In this document: piece after piece, positions 7,445 through 16,215 of the stretch
How the letters are laid out: every line of letters starts with the position of its first letter
How positions within the stretch are numbered: position 1 is the first letter of the stretch
Assembly: GCA_020250175.1 (NCBI GenBank)
Contig: JADCEN010000067.1
Location: forward strand, 1 to 41,786
DNA from: Rhodobacter sp.
Lineage (GTDB): Bacteria; Pseudomonadota; Alphaproteobacteria; Rhodobacterales; Rhodobacteraceae
DNA: 41,786 nt
Direction of reading: 5' to 3'
Translations under genes and position numbers: made by a program
The notes under the pieces: generated by a model
Database searches by the model: none
What the model saw: only the letters and a program-made list of their open reading frames with translations
What the model was told of the DNA's origin: nothing

Positions 7445-8224
7445 ATGGCGGCGGCAACGGAAGGTGCTCGGCTCAGTATTCGCGGCGCTGGCAAGCGCTA
7501 TGGCGATCTTCAGGCAATTGCCGATGTCAGCCTCGATGTCGGGCACAACACCATCGTATCCATTGTCGGGCCTTCGGGCTGCGGCAAGACAACGCTCTTG
7601 TGGTCAATGTCAGGTCTGCATGGGTTAAGCGAGGGGCAGGTGCAGCTGGACGGCCAGACGATTACTGGCCCACATCCCGACATTGGCCTTGTGTTCCAAG
7701 AGGCGAACCTGCTGCCCTGGCGCAACTTGATGCAGAACATTCTTTTCCCTTGGGAGGTCAAGCGCCAGAAACCGGACATGGCCTGGATCAACCACCTCTT
7801 GGACCGCGTCGGGCTGAAGGGCTTCGAAACCCGGATGCCGCGCGAATTGTCAGGCGGCATGCAACAGCGCGCCTCGATCGTGCGGGCGCTGTCGCTGCGG
7901 CCATCGGTCCTGCTGATGGACGAACCCTTTGGCGCGCTTGATGCCTTTACCCGCGAGGAAATGAACCGTCTGGTCGAAGAAATCTGGCTGGAGACAAAGA
8001 CCACCATCGTGTTCATCACCCATTCGATCGAAGAGGCGATCTTCCTGTCTGACCGGGTTCTGGTCCTGTCGAAGCGCCCCGGCCGGGTGATTGCCGACTA
8101 TCCGGTTCCGTTTGTGCGGCCGCGCAGTCTGAAAACCATGGCCAGCCGTGAGGTGTTCGACCTGACCAACCGGATCAAGGCCGACATCTATGGCCAGACC
8201 ACCCTGCGCGCGGCCGCGGAGTAA
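7445..8224 (+). CDS. NitT/TauT-type ABC transporter ATP-binding protein
   Basis: A 259-residue ABC ATPase with Walker A GPSGCGKTT (42-50), Q-loop 'VFQEANLLPWR', signature LSGGMQQR (135-142), Walker B 'LLMDEP' (156-161) and H-loop His193 in 'FITHS'. 'LLPWRNLMQNI' and 'FITHSIEEAIFLSDRV' are typical of the SsuB/TauB/ThiZ subfamily for sulfonates, nitrate, taurine or pyrimidine precursors. The frame can be extended to a GTG at 7379, but that codon lies inside the putative promoter, so the ATG at 7445 is chosen. It is the first gene of the plus-strand operon; the permease follows after five bases. Confidence 0.93.
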   Translation: MAAATEGARLSIRGAGKRYGDLQAIADVSLDVGHNTIVSIVGPSGCGKTTLLWSMSGLHGLSEGQVQLDGQTITGPHPDIGLVFQEANLLPWRNLMQNILFPWEVKRQKPDMAWINHLLDRVGLKGFETRMPRELSGGMQQRASIVRALSLRPSVLLMDEPFGALDAFTREEMNRLVEEIWLETKTTIVFITHSIEEAIFLSDRVLVLSKRPGRVIADYPVPFVRPRSLKTMASREVFDLTNRIKADIYGQTTLRAAAE

Positions 8225-8229
8225 CGACA

Positions 8230-9063
8230 TTGACCGATGCCATTCCTGAATTCCGCAAATCTCAATCGGGCGCCGGGGTCGGCCTTGCGGGTGTTTCGCT
8301 TGCTGCGGGCACAGGGGCGCGGACACGGAAAGAAATCGCGATCATTATCCTGGTGGCGGTGATCGTGATCGGCGGGCTAGAGGTCTTGCTGCGCTGGTTT
8401 GAGGTGCCGCATTACATCTTGCCGCCGCCATCGGCCATCATGGCAGCACTGGTCAAGGAATTTCCGCTGCTTTTGCCGCATTTGCGCGATACGCTGATCT
8501 GTCTGTTCGCAGGCTTTGGCATAGGGGCGAGCATCGGTCTGGTTCTGGCTGCAGTGGTCACCCAGAAACCCTTCGTCGAGAAGGTGATAACCCCCTATAT
8601 CCTGATCCTCGTTACCACGCCGATGCTGGCGCTGGTGCCGCTGCTTATCCTGCGCTTTGGATTTGGCTACAGCCCGCGGATCATCGCAGTGGCGCTTGCC
8701 GCCGGGCCGATGGTGATGATCAACGCCGCCACCGGTTTCCGCCGCACCGACAGCGCCAAGATCGCGCTGGCACGCAGCTATGGCGCGTCCGTCCTGCAGA
8801 TTTTCTGGAAGATCCGCGCGCCAATGGCGATGCCGATGATCCTTGTCGGGCTGATGATCGGCGCGATCTTTGGCCTGTTGACCTGTGTGGGTGCGGAAAT
8901 GGTGGGTGGCGGGTTCGGCCTTGGCAACCGTCTTACGACATACTCCAGCATGATCAACATGCCCGAGTTCTTTGCAGTGATCATGATCCTTTCGATCATG
9001 GGTATCCTTCTCTACGTCCTGTTTTTCCTGATCGGCAAGAAGTGGGCAAGCTGGGAAGCCTGA
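8230..9063 (+). CDS. NitT/TauT-type ABC transporter permease
   Basis: A 277-residue membrane protein starting at TTG 8230, preceded by GGAG inside the end of the ATPase gene. About six hydrophobic segments are visible, the first around residues 35-55 ('EIAIIILVAVIVIGGLEVLL'). The EAA-type coupling loop is 'ARSYGASVLQIFWKIRAPMAMP', which contacts the ATPase. 'HYILPPPSAIMAAL' near the N-terminus is common in SsuC/TauC/ThiX proteins. The N-terminal 30 residues are Gly/Ala-rich and cytoplasmic. It forms the importer with the flanking ATPase and binding protein. The substrate is not set by the permease sequence. Confidence 0.92.
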   Translation: MTDAIPEFRKSQSGAGVGLAGVSLAAGTGARTRKEIAIIILVAVIVIGGLEVLLRWFEVPHYILPPPSAIMAALVKEFPLLLPHLRDTLICLFAGFGIGASIGLVLAAVVTQKPFVEKVITPYILILVTTPMLALVPLLILRFGFGYSPRIIAVALAAGPMVMINAATGFRRTDSAKIALARSYGASVLQIFWKIRAPMAMPMILVGLMIGAIFGLLTCVGAEMVGGGFGLGNRLTTYSSMINMPEFFAVIMILSIMGILLYVLFFLIGKKWASWEA

Positions 9064-9105
9064 AACAAACCCGGCGCAATCCAATACAACATGGGAGTGA
9101 CCGAG

Positions 9106-10263
9106 ATGACAGATCTGAGAACCGGCCCCGGGCTTACCCGGCGGAAACTATTGCAGATCACTGGTGGCGGTATCGTGGTTTCGAGCCTTGGGCTCCGGAC
9201 CGCAATGGCCACCCCCTATGACCGCCCTTTCATCTGGATCAGCCCGCGCGGCACGCTTGAGGTGTTGGACGATTACGGCTTCTGGGTGGGCAAGAAGATG
9301 GGCTATTTCGGCGACCTGTCGATCGACATGCAGCCCGGCCCGTCGGATGGCACAGCCACGGTCAAGTTCGTCGATGTGGGTCAGGCCGACATGGGCTTTC
9401 CTTCGCCCGGGGTGTTCTCTTTCGCGCTGCGCGAAGGGATGAATCTGAAATCGGTGTTCCATACGGCAGCGCGCGATACCTTCAGCCTGGCCTTCCGCAA
9501 GGGTGAGGGCCCCGCCGACATCAAGGCGATCGAGGGCAAGACGATCCTGCTTGGATCGGCTGCCTGGCAGCCGATCGTCGACCCGATGCTGGCCGCGCAG
9601 GGCGTTGACATCTCGACCATCAACTACGTCGAGGCGGGCTGGCCGACTTGGGGCACGGCCCTGGCCGGCGGTCAGGGCGACGCGGCGCTGTCTTGGGAAG
9701 GGCTGCGGGCCGAGTGGATCGCCACCGGGCTGGAGTTCGAGTACTGGCTGGGTGTGCAGAACTCTCCCCTGCCTGCGAACACCTTTGTCGTGCGTGCCGC
9801 CGATCTCGAAGACCCGGACAAGAAGGCGTTCATGGGCCAGTACCTCAAGGGCTGGGCCATGGGGATGGAGTTCGCCGAACACAACCCGCAAGCCGCCGTG
9901 CAAGCCGTGTTCGACCAGTTCCCGACGCTGGGCCAGAACGTTGGCCCCAAGCAGGGCTGCATGTCGCTGATCCAGCAGGCCAATGTCTTCCGTGGCGACA
10001 TGTCGAAGCGGCAGGGCTGGGGCTGGCATGACATGGCGTCGTGGCAGAGCTTCTTCGACCTGACCGCCCAGATCGGCCAAACCGAAGTCATCAAGGCCGA
10101 GGATGTTTGCACCAACGACCTGATCGCGGAGGCCAACAGCTTTGACCTTGAGAAGGTCAAGGCCGATGCGGCGGCGGCGGGCGTGCCGCCAGGCTTTGAG
10201 GATATCAACGTCGACGAAATTCGCGCCACGATGTTCGATCAGGCGATCGGCGCGAAAGGCTGA
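9106..10263 (+). CDS. NMT1/THI5-like ABC substrate-binding protein, Tat-exported
   Basis: A 385-residue periplasmic binding protein. The N-terminus has a twin-arginine signal 'LTRRKLLQITGGG' with probable cleavage after 'TAMA'. The mature part shows an NMT1/THI5-like layout: 'GYFGDLSIDMQPGPSDGTATVKFVDVGQADMGF', then 'KAIEGKTILLGSAAW' and 'LSWEGLRAEW'. Such proteins bind pyrimidines, sulfonates, nitrate or similar small N- or S-compounds. The start at 9106 is preferred over 9091, because GGGAGTG lies just upstream of 9106 and places the Tat motif near the N-terminus. The Tat route suggests folding before export. It supplies the permease encoded upstream, and a strong stem-loop follows the gene. 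Confidence 0.88.
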   Translation: MTDLRTGPGLTRRKLLQITGGGIVVSSLGLRTAMATPYDRPFIWISPRGTLEVLDDYGFWVGKKMGYFGDLSIDMQPGPSDGTATVKFVDVGQADMGFPSPGVFSFALREGMNLKSVFHTAARDTFSLAFRKGEGPADIKAIEGKTILLGSAAWQPIVDPMLAAQGVDISTINYVEAGWPTWGTALAGGQGDAALSWEGLRAEWIATGLEFEYWLGVQNSPLPANTFVVRAADLEDPDKKAFMGQYLKGWAMGMEFAEHNPQAAVQAVFDQFPTLGQNVGPKQGCMSLIQQANVFRGDMSKRQGWGWHDMASWQSFFDLTAQIGQTEVIKAEDVCTNDLIAEANSFDLEKVKADAAAAGVPPGFEDINVDEIRATMFDQAIGAKG

Positions 10264-10272
10264 ACCACGGTC

Positions 10273-10304
10273 GGCGGCGCTCATCCTGCGGGATGAGTGC
10301 CGCC
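10273..10304 (+). promoter_or_regulatory. Intercistronic stem-loop after the binding-protein gene
   Basis: A 14-base-pair stem (10273-10286 with 10291-10304) closed by a TGCG loop, with a single G.U pair, lies ten bases after the binding-protein stop and about 28 before the next start. It has no T-run, so it is more likely a 3' mRNA-stabilising or attenuating hairpin, as often found after binding-protein genes, than a strong terminator. The downstream genes follow in the same direction. Confidence 0.6.
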
Positions 10305-10332
10305 CGCCACCCCATCAAAGGAGACCGCTGTG

Positions 10333-11412
10333 ATGACGCCTGTGCGAATCCTTGTCGTGGGCCTGGGCAACATGGGGGCGTCCCATGCCAGCGCCTACCA
10401 TCGAAACCCCGGCTTTCAGATTGTGGGTCTCTGTTCGCGTACCATCACGTCCAGGGCGATCCCCGAGGAGTTGAACGGGTATCCGCTGTTCGAGGACTAT
10501 GAGGCGGCGCTTGCCGCGCTTAAGCCCGACGCGGTGTCGATCAACACCTGGCCCAATACACATGCCGACTATGCCATCAAGGCAATGGAGGCGGGGGCGC
10601 ATGTGTTCATGGAAAAACCCGTCGGCACGACCAATGCCGAGGCCGAGGCGGTGGTGGCCACAGCCCGGCGGCTGAAGCGCAAACTGGTGCTTGGCTATAT
10701 CCTGCGCGTACACCCAAGCTGGGAGAAGTTCATCGAGATCGGCAAGTCGATGGGCAAGCCCTTGGTCATGCGGCTGAACCTGAACCAGCAGTCATCTGGA
10801 GATGCGTGGTTCTGGCACAAGAACCTGATCGACAGCCTGATCCCCATCGTGGATTGCGGCGTGCATTACGTTGACGTTATGTGCCAGTTGACGGGTGCAA
10901 AGCCCGTCCGCGTGCATGGCATTGGAGCAGCACTTTGGGCTGAAGCTGACAAGCAGAACTACGGCCACCTGCACGTGACCTTCGATGATGGCTCAGTCGG
11001 CTGGTACGAGGCGGGCTGGGGGCCGATGATGTCGGAAACCGCTTTCTTCGTGAAAGATATTGTGGGCCCGAAGGGATCGGTCAGTCTCGTTCCGGACGAT
11101 CACGCCAGGTCGGGTGAAGAAGACCTGTCAGACAGCGCCAATATCGACAAGCACACCAGGACCGATGTCATTCGCGTCCACCATGCTGCTGTTGGCGAGG
11201 ATAAGCATTTCCTGAAGAAGGACGAGATTCTGCGCATGGCCGACGAACCCGGCCATCAGGAATTGTGTGACCGCGAGCAGGCCTATTTCCTGCGTGCGAT
11301 CCGCGAAGACCTGGATCTGTCGGAAAGCATGGATGCCGCCGTCAATTCGCTGCGCATTGTGCTGGCCGCAGAACAGTCGATTGCCGAGGAACGGGTTATC
11401 CGTCTGGACTGA
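10333..11412 (+). CDS. Gfo/Idh/MocA-family dehydrogenase
   Basis: A 359-residue oxidoreductase. The N-terminal Rossmann motif is 'VVGLGNMGASHASAY' (GxGxxG); 'MEKPVG' is the family EKP motif with the catalytic/cofactor-contacting lysine; 'DCGVHYVDVMCQLTG' corresponds to the D-x3-H substrate region of the C-terminal alpha/beta domain. Members oxidise or reduce cyclic polyols, sugars or related compounds with NAD(P). The start is ATG 10333, with AGGAG about eight bases upstream; GTG 10330 is an alternative. It sits between the transporter and the hydrolases, so it probably acts on the imported compound or an early product; the substrate is unknown. Confidence 0.9.
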   Translation: MTPVRILVVGLGNMGASHASAYHRNPGFQIVGLCSRTITSRAIPEELNGYPLFEDYEAALAALKPDAVSINTWPNTHADYAIKAMEAGAHVFMEKPVGTTNAEAEAVVATARRLKRKLVLGYILRVHPSWEKFIEIGKSMGKPLVMRLNLNQQSSGDAWFWHKNLIDSLIPIVDCGVHYVDVMCQLTGAKPVRVHGIGAALWAEADKQNYGHLHVTFDDGSVGWYEAGWGPMMSETAFFVKDIVGPKGSVSLVPDDHARSGEEDLSDSANIDKHTRTDVIRVHHAAVGEDKHFLKKDEILRMADEPGHQELCDREQAYFLRAIREDLDLSESMDAAVNSLRIVLAAEQSIAEERVIRLD

Positions 11413-11445
11413 ACCGCGTCGCCACCTGGCGCATTTGGGGGTGCC

Positions 11446-12870
11446 ATGGGCAGTATTGACGACCTCTACCGCAGCGCCGATGCGGTGGCGCTGGCCGGTC
11501 ACGTGCGGGCGGGCGAGGTGAGCGCGGCCGAACTGACCGAGGCTGCGATCCGCGCCATCGAGGCGCTGAACCCGCGCCTGAACGCGGTCATCCACCGGCT
11601 TGATGATATGGCGCGCAAGCAGGTGGCGGCGGGCGTGTCCGGGCCGCTGGCGGGTGTGCCCTATCTGTTGAAAGAGCTTGCCTCCAGTTGGACCGGGGCG
11701 CCGGTCACCAATTCCAGTCGCTACCTGCGGGATCAGATCGCAACTTCTGACAGCACTGTCGTCGGCCGGATCAAGGCGGCCGGGCTGGTGCTGGTGGGCA
11801 AATCGAACGCGCCGGAAAATGGCTGGTCCATCGCAACCGAGCCAGTGTTGTACGGCCCGACGCTGAACCCATGGGACGCAAGTGTGACCCCCGGCGGGTC
11901 CAGCGGTGGAACAGCGGCGGCGGTGGCGTCGGGCATGGTTCCCATCGGCGAATCCAGCGATGGGGCAGGGTCCATCCGGGTTCCGGCCTCGTGCTGCGGG
12001 GTGGTGGGGCTGAAACCTTCGCGGGGGCGGGTGACGCTGGCACCGCTGGCTGACTATTGGATGGGCGGGGCGTATTTCCTGTGCAATTCACGCACGGTGC
12101 GCGACACAGCCACCTATCTGGACGCCGTGGCCGGTGGCCTGCCGGGTGACCCTTACCCTTGTCCATTGCCCGACCGCCCCTTTGCCGATCTGGCGCGCGA
12201 AGTGCCAAAGGGCCTGCGCGTTGGGTTCACAGTGTCTGACCCAACCGGAAACCCTGTCCATCCCGATGTCGCTACTGCGGTCCGCGCCACAGCCCGCACG
12301 CTGGAGGGGCTGGGCCACCACGTCAGCGAATACGACATGACGACCGACCTTGGCCTGCTGTGGCGCAGCTACACCGACATGTCGGTGGTCGAGGCAGCAG
12401 GGTTTTGGGACTGGATGGAAACCGTCACCGGCCGTCCTGTCACCCCGGAAGAGGTCGAGCCGGTGACCTGGGCGATCATCAAGCGCGGCCGCGCCACCAT
12501 GGCCACAGCGCATGCCGGGCGGGTGGAGCAATTGCGCCAGACCGGCCGCGCCATCGTGACCGAGCTTTTGCCCTTCGATATCTACCTGACCCCAACGCTG
12601 ACCCAGCCGCCCCGGCCCGCAGGGTTCTATGACATGTCGCTGACCGATCTGGACGCCTATAACGCGCTGTGGGCGGATGCGGTGTTCATGGCCCCCTTCA
12701 ATGTCTCGGGCCAACCGGCAATGTCGTTGCTGCTTGGCATGGCGGGGCATCTGCCGGTGGGTGTGCAGGTGGTTGGATGCCCCGGCGATGAGGCGACAGT
12801 GCTGCAGGTGGCAAGTTTGCTGGAGCAGATGATGCCTTGGCGCGACCGGAACCCGCCGGTCCGGTTGTAG
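11446..12870 (+). CDS. Amidase signature-family hydrolase
   Basis: A 474-residue amidase with a recognisable Ser-cisSer-Lys triad: Lys76 in 'PYLLKELAS', cis-Ser at 152 in 'GGSSGG', and the nucleophile Ser176 in 'SSDGAGSIRVPAS'. The spacing of 24 residues between the two serines fits the family. The motif 'KEL' replaces the common 'KDL', a mild deviation. These enzymes cleave carboxamides to acid plus ammonia or amine; some are GatA, but the lone gene in a catabolic operon argues against tRNA amidotransferase. It starts at ATG 11446, 33 bases after the dehydrogenase. It would release nitrogen from the substrate of the island; the substrate is not known. Confidence 0.9.
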   Translation: MGSIDDLYRSADAVALAGHVRAGEVSAAELTEAAIRAIEALNPRLNAVIHRLDDMARKQVAAGVSGPLAGVPYLLKELASSWTGAPVTNSSRYLRDQIATSDSTVVGRIKAAGLVLVGKSNAPENGWSIATEPVLYGPTLNPWDASVTPGGSSGGTAAAVASGMVPIGESSDGAGSIRVPASCCGVVGLKPSRGRVTLAPLADYWMGGAYFLCNSRTVRDTATYLDAVAGGLPGDPYPCPLPDRPFADLAREVPKGLRVGFTVSDPTGNPVHPDVATAVRATARTLEGLGHHVSEYDMTTDLGLLWRSYTDMSVVEAAGFWDWMETVTGRPVTPEEVEPVTWAIIKRGRATMATAHAGRVEQLRQTGRAIVTELLPFDIYLTPTLTQPPRPAGFYDMSLTDLDAYNALWADAVFMAPFNVSGQPAMSLLLGMAGHLPVGVQVVGCPGDEATVLQVASLLEQMMPWRDRNPPVRL

Positions 12871-12879
12871 GGGGTGGCA

Positions 12880-14004
12880 ATGCACGATCTTGTTTTGAAG
12901 GGCGGGCGGGTTATCGACCCGACCAACGGGATCGACGGCCCCGCTGATGTGGCCTTCACCGGGGGCCGGGTAGCCGCTGTCGGGCAGGGGCTGACGGGTC
13001 GCGAGGTGCAGGACGTCAGCGGCCTGATCGTGACGCCCGGCCTGATTGACCTGCACACCCATGTCTACTGGGGCGGCACCTCGCTGGGGGTTGAGGCTGA
13101 CGCCTATTCCCGCCAGTCCGCCATCACCACCGTCGCCGATACCGGCAGCGCCGGGCCAGGCAACTTTCCCGGCTTTCGCGCCCATGTCATCGACAAGGCC
13201 CGGGTGCGGGTGCTGGTTTATCTGCATGTATCCTTCGCTGGGATTTACGCGTTCTCTCCCACCATCATGGTGGGCGAAGCGCAGGATATGCGGTTGATGG
13301 CCGTGCGCGAAGCGCTGGCGGTGGCCCGTGCGAACCCCGACGTCATCATCGGCATCAAGGTGCGGGTTGGCCGCAATGCCTCGGGCCCATCGGGCATCCA
13401 GCCGTTGGACGTGGCGCTGGATCTCGCCGACCGGGCAGGTCTGCCGCTGATGTGCCATATCGACGAACCGCCGCCGACCTATGCCGATGTTGTCGATCGC
13501 CTGCGTCCGGGTGACGTGCTGACCCACTGCTTCCGCCCCTTTCCCAACGCCCCGGTCAATGGCGAAGGTCGCCTGCGCGAGGCCGTGCTGCGCGCCAGGG
13601 CGCGTGGCGTGTTCTTCGACGTGGGCCACGGCATGGGCTCGTTTTCATGGGACAGCGCGCGCAAGGCACTGGCGGCGGGATTCGTGCCGGATACAATTTC
13701 CTCTGACATCCACGCCATGTGCATTGCAGGCCCCGCCTGGGATCTGTTGCGCACGATGACCAAGTTCCTGTCGCTGGGCCTTTCGCTGAGCGAAGTCATC
13801 GCCGCTACCACCGCCCGCGCGGCCTTGGCGCTGCGCCGTCCCGAGCTTGGGCATCTGGGTGCCGGGGCTGCGGGGGATGCGTCTGTGCTGGAACTGGCCG
13901 AAATGCCAACACCGCTTGAGGATGTGCTGGGCGAGGTCGTTGACTGGCCTCAGCGTTTGGTTCCGCGTGGCATGGTGATCGGTGGCCGGTGGGAGACATT
14001 GTAG
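12880..14004 (+). CDS. Dihydroorotase-like metal-dependent amidohydrolase (COG3964/EF_0837-type)
   Basis: A 374-residue amidohydrolase-superfamily enzyme. It begins 'MHDLVLKGGRVIDPTNGIDG' and carries the beta1 metal motif HTH (His59-Thr-His61), a probable carboxylated lysine in 'IIGIKVR', histidines in 'MCHIDEPP' and 'LTHCF', and the beta8 Asp in 'SSDIH'. This pattern fits the COG3964 group related to dihydroorotase; characterised members hydrolyse acetylated hydroxy acids or N-acyl compounds. The ATG at 12880 is preferred over the GTG at 12874, with GGGGG just upstream. It follows the amidase after nine bases. Role: ring-opening or deacylation within the island, inferred. Confidence 0.87.
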   Translation: MHDLVLKGGRVIDPTNGIDGPADVAFTGGRVAAVGQGLTGREVQDVSGLIVTPGLIDLHTHVYWGGTSLGVEADAYSRQSAITTVADTGSAGPGNFPGFRAHVIDKARVRVLVYLHVSFAGIYAFSPTIMVGEAQDMRLMAVREALAVARANPDVIIGIKVRVGRNASGPSGIQPLDVALDLADRAGLPLMCHIDEPPPTYADVVDRLRPGDVLTHCFRPFPNAPVNGEGRLREAVLRARARGVFFDVGHGMGSFSWDSARKALAAGFVPDTISSDIHAMCIAGPAWDLLRTMTKFLSLGLSLSEVIAATTARAALALRRPELGHLGAGAAGDASVLELAEMPTPLEDVLGEVVDWPQRLVPRGMVIGGRWETL

Positions 14005-15183
14005 ATGACGCGGGTCTCCGTTTGGGCTTACCCTTGGGACTTGCACGACATCGGGCTTGACACCGCGCTGGACCGCGTCGCACAGGCGGGTGGCGATTGC
14101 GTCAGCTTGGCCACCTCGTACCATGCTGGCCGCTTCCTGCAGCCAGGAAACCCGCGCCGTAGGGTCTATTTCCCGCAGGACGGCACGGTCTACTACCGCC
14201 TCGACCCCACACGCTGGAAGGGCCGGACAATCCGGGCTCTGCAGGCCGATGTGGTGGCAGCAGAGGGCGATTATCTGGCGGCACTGGTCGACCGGCGCAA
14301 CGCTGGCGGATTACAGGTCAGCTGCTGGACCGTTTGCCTGCACAACACGCGGCTTGGGATGGCGCATCCGGATCATGTCATGCGCACCGCCCATGGCGAC
14401 CCGCATTTCTATGCGCTGTGCCCCGGCAGTCCCGCTGCGCGTGACTATGTGGCGACCTTGGTGCGCGAGGTGGCCGAGGTCTATGCACCGGACCGGATCG
14501 AATTGGAAACCCCTGAATTCATGGGATTTTCCCATGGTTTCCACCACGAGAAGGACGGCCTTGGCCTGACGCCCGAGGAAGATTTTCTGTTGGGCTTGTG
14601 CTTTTGCGACCATTGCCGACAGGCGGCAACCTCTGCCGGGGTACCCTTTGACGAGGCCCGGGTGCGGGTCGTGGAATTGCTGGATGCGGCCTTTGCCCGT
14701 GCGCTGCCACAGCGCAGTTTTCCCGATTTCCCAGCCGCAGGCCTTGCCGCTTTTGACGCCGAGCCTGCGCTGGCCGCCTTCTTGCGCTGGCGACCGCAGG
14801 CGGTGACAGAGTTGGTGGCGCAGGTCGCCGCCGAGGTACCGGGTGCGACCGAACTGGCGGTCATTGATTATGACGGATCATGGACCGGTGGGCTGGACAT
14901 CGCGGCCCTTGCCCCGCATCTGGGCGGCGCTCTCTACTGTGCCTACTTTGCTGCGCCTGCACAGATTGGCGCATTGCTGGCCCCGGTGAAGGCCGCGCTT
15001 GGCCCGGGCAAGCAGCTGTCAGCGGGGTTGCAGGTGTTCCACCCCAACCTTGCCGATGCTCAGGACCTCGCAGCCCGTGTCGCCGCGGCCAAGGCCTGCG
15101 CCGACGGTCTGAACTTCTACAACCTTGGTCTCGTGCCGCCAGCGCGGCTGGCCTGGATACATGACGCGCTGCGTTTGGCCTGA
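14005..15183 (+). CDS. Uncharacterised protein, probable TIM-barrel hydrolase fold
   Basis: A 392-residue protein whose ATG follows the previous stop with no gap, implying translational coupling. I do not recognise a named family. It begins 'MTRVSVWAYPWDLHDIGLD', then 'SLATSYHAGRFLQP', 'HPDHVMRTAHGDPHFYALCPGSP', 'PDRIELETPEFMGF', and a 'CFCDHC' cluster at about 199-204. The alternation of hydrophobic strands and acidic residues ('IELETPE', 'AVIDYDGSW') resembles GH-like TIM-barrel proteins, in which such a CxCxxC often sits after a catalytic acidic loop and may bind metal. There is no signal peptide, so it is cytoplasmic. As the last gene of the operon it probably takes part in the same pathway. 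Function unknown. Confidence 0.75.
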   Translation: MTRVSVWAYPWDLHDIGLDTALDRVAQAGGDCVSLATSYHAGRFLQPGNPRRRVYFPQDGTVYYRLDPTRWKGRTIRALQADVVAAEGDYLAALVDRRNAGGLQVSCWTVCLHNTRLGMAHPDHVMRTAHGDPHFYALCPGSPAARDYVATLVREVAEVYAPDRIELETPEFMGFSHGFHHEKDGLGLTPEEDFLLGLCFCDHCRQAATSAGVPFDEARVRVVELLDAAFARALPQRSFPDFPAAGLAAFDAEPALAAFLRWRPQAVTELVAQVAAEVPGATELAVIDYDGSWTGGLDIAALAPHLGGALYCAYFAAPAQIGALLAPVKAALGPGKQLSAGLQVFHPNLADAQDLAARVAAAKACADGLNFYNLGLVPPARLAWIHDALRLA

Positions 15184-15186
15184 ACC

Positions 15187-16215
15187 AGCACCCTCCGGCC
15201 CGGAAGCAATTTGAGCATTCCTGGCTTGTGAAAAGGTCGCAGACCCGTCCGACCTGTTTTCAGAGCGCTTGGTCTGTCCTTGCAGCAGCCTTGCGGATCA
15301 GGGTTTTCAGCTTGGAGATCATGCGGGCATGAACGCCACTGATGGAGCGGATGAGTGGGGCGGCAGGAAGAGGAACTCGCAGCCTTTGGCCGTCAGCCGT
15401 TCGACCACGCGGGGCGACTTGTGGGAAGAGAGGTTGTCGGCCACCACGACCTGGCCGGGCTTGAGGGCGGGGACGAGTTGCTTTTCCACACAGGTCCCGA
15501 AACTGGCGCGGTACATGGCACCGTCCAGTACCCACGGCGCGATCAGGCCGTCGTGGCCGAGGCCGGCGATGAAAAGTGAGGCGCGCCAGGAAATCTGTCC
15601 GGTGGACAGATTTCCGCGCCGAACGGGCAGAGCCCCGGACTGCGTATTCCAATGGCCGAAGGGGGCACGGTCGATCAGTCGCTGGCCGACCAATGCCCAG
15701 CCCGCTGTTTTGACGGGATTGGTCCTGAGTGAGGTTTCATCGATAAAGACAAGCCTGTCCAGCATGTCAGCAAAAGGCAGGCTGGCGCTTTTCAATCCGG
15801 GCCTTGCGCCGCTCGGCCAGGTCGGGACGCAACCATTCGCTGGCGGGCAGAGTTTCTTTTCCGGCAAAGGCCAAGCCGGTGCAGCCATTTGCCGACCAAG
15901 CCGCGATGCACCGGCACGTCGTGAACCGGGGCCATTGCCCCGACGATCCCGTTCCGTGTCAGGTCGCCCTTGGCAACCAGCCGCGCGTGCAGCCAAGTGG
16001 CGAAAGGGGCCAACTTGCCCTTCGCACGGTTCCCCTGCGCTTTTTGGCAGCAGGCCACCGCTTTCACGTTTCAGGGTGACCATGTTCATTCACAAAGCGC
16101 GGCGACACCCGAAAGTGCCGGGCGGCCTCTCTGTGCCCGCGCCTCTCCTTACCAAAGGCGATGTCACGGCTGCGAAGGTCCACAGGATGTGCCTTGCGCA
16201 ATCTTGCCCCCTGTA
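15187..16215 (-). pseudogene. Decayed IS630-type transposase
   Basis: On the minus strand a full-length IS630-type transposase can be pieced together from several frames. They are an N-terminal HTH ('GKERRGHREAARHFRVSPRFVNE', about 16190-16085), then 'NMVTLKRESGGLLP', then 'APFATWLHARLVAKGDLTRNG' and 'VHRGLVGKWLHRLGL' (to about 15850), then the catalytic core with 'VFIDETSL', 'VVVADNLSSHKSPR' and 'FLFLPPHS'. The tail 'SKLKTLIRKAAARTDQAL' continues past a stop into 'KQVGRVCDLFT'. At least three frameshifts and one nonsense codon make it inactive. It ends just beside the last gene of the catabolic operon, so it may mark an island boundary. Confidence 0.82.

Noticed and set aside
9148-10284. Minus-strand ORF over the binding protein gene
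   Set aside because: Antisense shadow; the plus strand encodes a Tat signal and a coherent binding protein.
12088-13629. Long minus-strand ORF (513 residues) over the amidase and amidohydrolase
   Set aside because: His/Arg/Gln-rich composition typical of antisense frames; both plus-strand genes are well supported.
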